Shown here one piece after another: positions 63,401 to 64,000 of a stretch of 64,000 nt of DNA; position 1 is the stretch's first letter; each line of letters begins with the position of its first letter. The notes below the pieces were generated by a model. It was not told the DNA's origin and searched no databases. It saw only the letters and a program-made list of their open reading frames with translations. The DNA lies in NCBI GenBank assembly GCA_002118135.1, contig BDIU01000313.1, positions 1 to 64,000 of the forward strand. The letters are read 5' to 3'. The position numbers were made by a program, and so were the translations under genes. Source of the DNA: Trebouxia sp. TZW2008. Lineage: Eukaryota > Chlorophyta > Trebouxiophyceae > Trebouxiales > Trebouxiaceae.

Positions 63401-64000
63401 CTCTGGGCAACTTGTATCTACAGGTTACAGTCTCACAGCAAAGTGAGCCAACAGCATCATGGTGATACAGGTCACTCACTGTGTCATGCTCAACAGGCAT
63501 GTAATGGCAGCCAAAGAAGCATGCAAGAAAGCTCACATTGCGCTCAAACTTCTTGGTGGCTAGCAGATCTATGCCCCTGCCTTGCCTCAGTGGGTCAATC
63601 ACCTCCAAGGAGTTCTCATTGGCATGCTGTGTCCTAGACCTCAACTGGTAGTCTGGGCACATGCCGGTGCAGAAGCCCTCCACTGAAGCGCTGGGCTGCC
63701 CTGTAGCAGCATGCATGCTTTGAAGAGCATGACACTCACAAAGCACGCTGACAGAAACGCTGGCGCTGAGGTGCGATGCTTTTGTATGTCATATGTGCTG
63801 CAGTGTTGCTCCATTGCATTGAAGTGATGCAGTGAAAAGTGTTTTGCCATGGAGCAAGCAGAATGGTGAATCACAGACGAGGACATAGGCATTAAAGATC
63901 ACATCTGTCAACATACCTTCATCCATCATGTCCATCCCATCATCAAGCTGTGCTCCAAGTGGTTGAGCTGCAGTTGCACTTGCAGCTTGGGAGAAGCTAG
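54431..64000 (-). CDS. SAC3/GANP-family mRNA-export protein (5' end beyond window)
   Basis: A homologue of Sac3/GANP, scaffold of the TREX-2 complex at nuclear pores. The gene enters at the right edge in an open exon (about 64000-63918). The SAC3 domain follows: FCTGMCPDYQLRSRTQHANE with RQGRGIDLLATKKFERN (about 63710-63480), LPNMFRTLPALKTTEKHLMD with YLWDRQRSIRQDMAWQRME (about 63279-63085), YEEHAMTAIYMDAEM with LVIEQLNKV (about 62785-62600), MYEAALLQGQPAANAAEFNT (about 62310-62165), and INPWAFFKLVDKASYRLALW (about 61545-61340). Next is a Gln-rich linker (60190-59335) encoded by CTG/CAG runs. C-terminal exons are at about 58860-56400, including WKAVIHYMQSS, VLVLLITRADKPS and LVMQALPLEQWLSQQLEQQL. 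The last exon (about 55020-54431) ends in LQQLIAQSRAKQPMP. Two regions contain exon copies. Joining the C-terminal part to the SAC3 part rests on strand, order and the known length of the family. Confidence 0.78.
55335..55475 (-). repeat. Partial exon duplication (SAC3-like gene), two copies
   Basis: GCAGTTCAATGAGCTGCTTG with AGCACTTTGCTGAGGGGC at about 55343 is repeated as GCAGCTCAATGCACTGCTTA with CACACCTTGCTGAGGGGC at about 55435, a spacing of about 92 bp. On the minus strand the second copy reads APLSKVCKQCIELQL. Confidence 0.8.
55475..55875 (-). repeat. Two-copy exon array (SAC3-like gene)
   Basis: On the minus strand the exon reading SEAAAAAVDRGGWPPPELAA followed by IDATLPEGWWGPSSLSRVEG (about 55645-55515) has an upstream copy at about 55865-55730 reading SEAAAAAVDQQGWSLPLLVA followed by IDATLL and then a TAG. 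The downstream copy is intact and the upstream copy is interrupted. The spacing is about 220 bp. Confidence 0.88.
59420..59985 (-). repeat. CAG/CTG-rich coding tracts (polyglutamine)
   Basis: Two Gln-rich exons of the SAC3-like gene contain CTG runs on the plus strand, notably at about 59430-59450 and 59930-59960. The minus strand reads runs of seven or eight Gln interspersed with Ala, Arg, Glu and Leu, a likely coiled-coil linker. Confidence 0.85.
60190..60365 (-). repeat. Degenerate tandem repeat, about 60 bp units
   Basis: The words GTCAGCAAGAGTGCTTTTTT, GTCAGCAAAAGCGCTGCCTT and GGCAGCAAGAGTGCTTCGCA recur with GTAACAGGAGTGTG or GTGACAGGAGTATG between them, in a SAC3-like gene intron. Confidence 0.75.
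61455..61770 (-). repeat. Three-copy exon array (SAC3 domain)
   Basis: The unit GGTGCAGGCGCAAGGC(C/T)AAGG, then (C/A)ACATAAGGGC(T/C)(G/A)GGG, then GGCAGGATGTG..CTGCAGCA recurs ending near 61545, 61650 and 61765. On the minus strand copy A reads QQHILPYSPSPYVALALRLH and runs on into the SAC3 domain. Copy C reads LQRHILPYNPSPYVALALRL, with an inner duplication adding four residues. Copy B has lost the frame. Confidence 0.87.

Overview
This is a eukaryotic nuclear window. Genes are split into many short exons by GT...AG introns of roughly 100-400 bases, often ending in GCAG. There is no bacterial-style operon structure. The plant-like gene set (a single-bromodomain BET/GTE-type protein, an SDR with a transit-peptide-like leader, a multi-pass class 3 lipase) and the intron density suggest a chlorophyte green alga, perhaps a trebouxiophyte. 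That placement is inference. Gene bodies are poor in CpG and rich in TGCA/CATG, while short CpG-rich islands sit at gene starts. This looks like gene-body cytosine methylation with unmethylated promoters.

Layout. 0.5-10 kb: poorly recognised genes, including two proteins that may carry PD-(D/E)XK-type nuclease folds and a U-box fragment with helical-repeat exons. 10.4-15.6 kb: a small minus-strand gene divergent from a membrane-anchored SAM-dependent methyltransferase (COG3315/TIGR00027 type). 16.7-27.8 kb: a large class 3 lipase of diacylglycerol-lipase type with several membrane segments. 29.6-30.7 kb: a short-chain dehydrogenase. 31.0-32.4 kb: an unidentified coiled-coil gene (minus), divergent from 32.8-35.9 kb: proteasome ATPase RPT2, resolved to all ten exons. 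36.2-36.8 kb: a FAM177-like gene (minus), divergent from 37.3-45.1 kb: a RecQ helicase. 45.9-48.1 kb (minus): a bromodomain + NET protein. 48.5-53.9 kb (minus): a G-patch/R3H protein of SQS1 type. 54.4-64 kb (minus): a SAC3/GANP mRNA-export protein that runs off the right edge.

The most striking signal is not one gene but a habit of the whole region. Single exons, or parts of exons with their flanking splice sites, have been tandemly copied two to seven times in at least five unrelated genes: U-box gene, methyltransferase, lipase, RecQ and SAC3. Units are about 100-240 bp. In each array one or two copies keep an intact, family-consistent reading frame, and the others carry stops, frameshifts or lost key residues. 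The lipase alone holds at least five such arrays, one of which repeats the catalytic GHSLGG nucleophile-elbow exon four times with the same splice phase. The window also has two degenerate 7-bp minisatellites in lipase introns, a dispersed repeat, and an inverted pair of retroelement zinc-knuckle fragments inside a RecQ intron.

Exon boundaries are given only where the two reading frames and the GT/AG sites agree; other gene spans are approximate.
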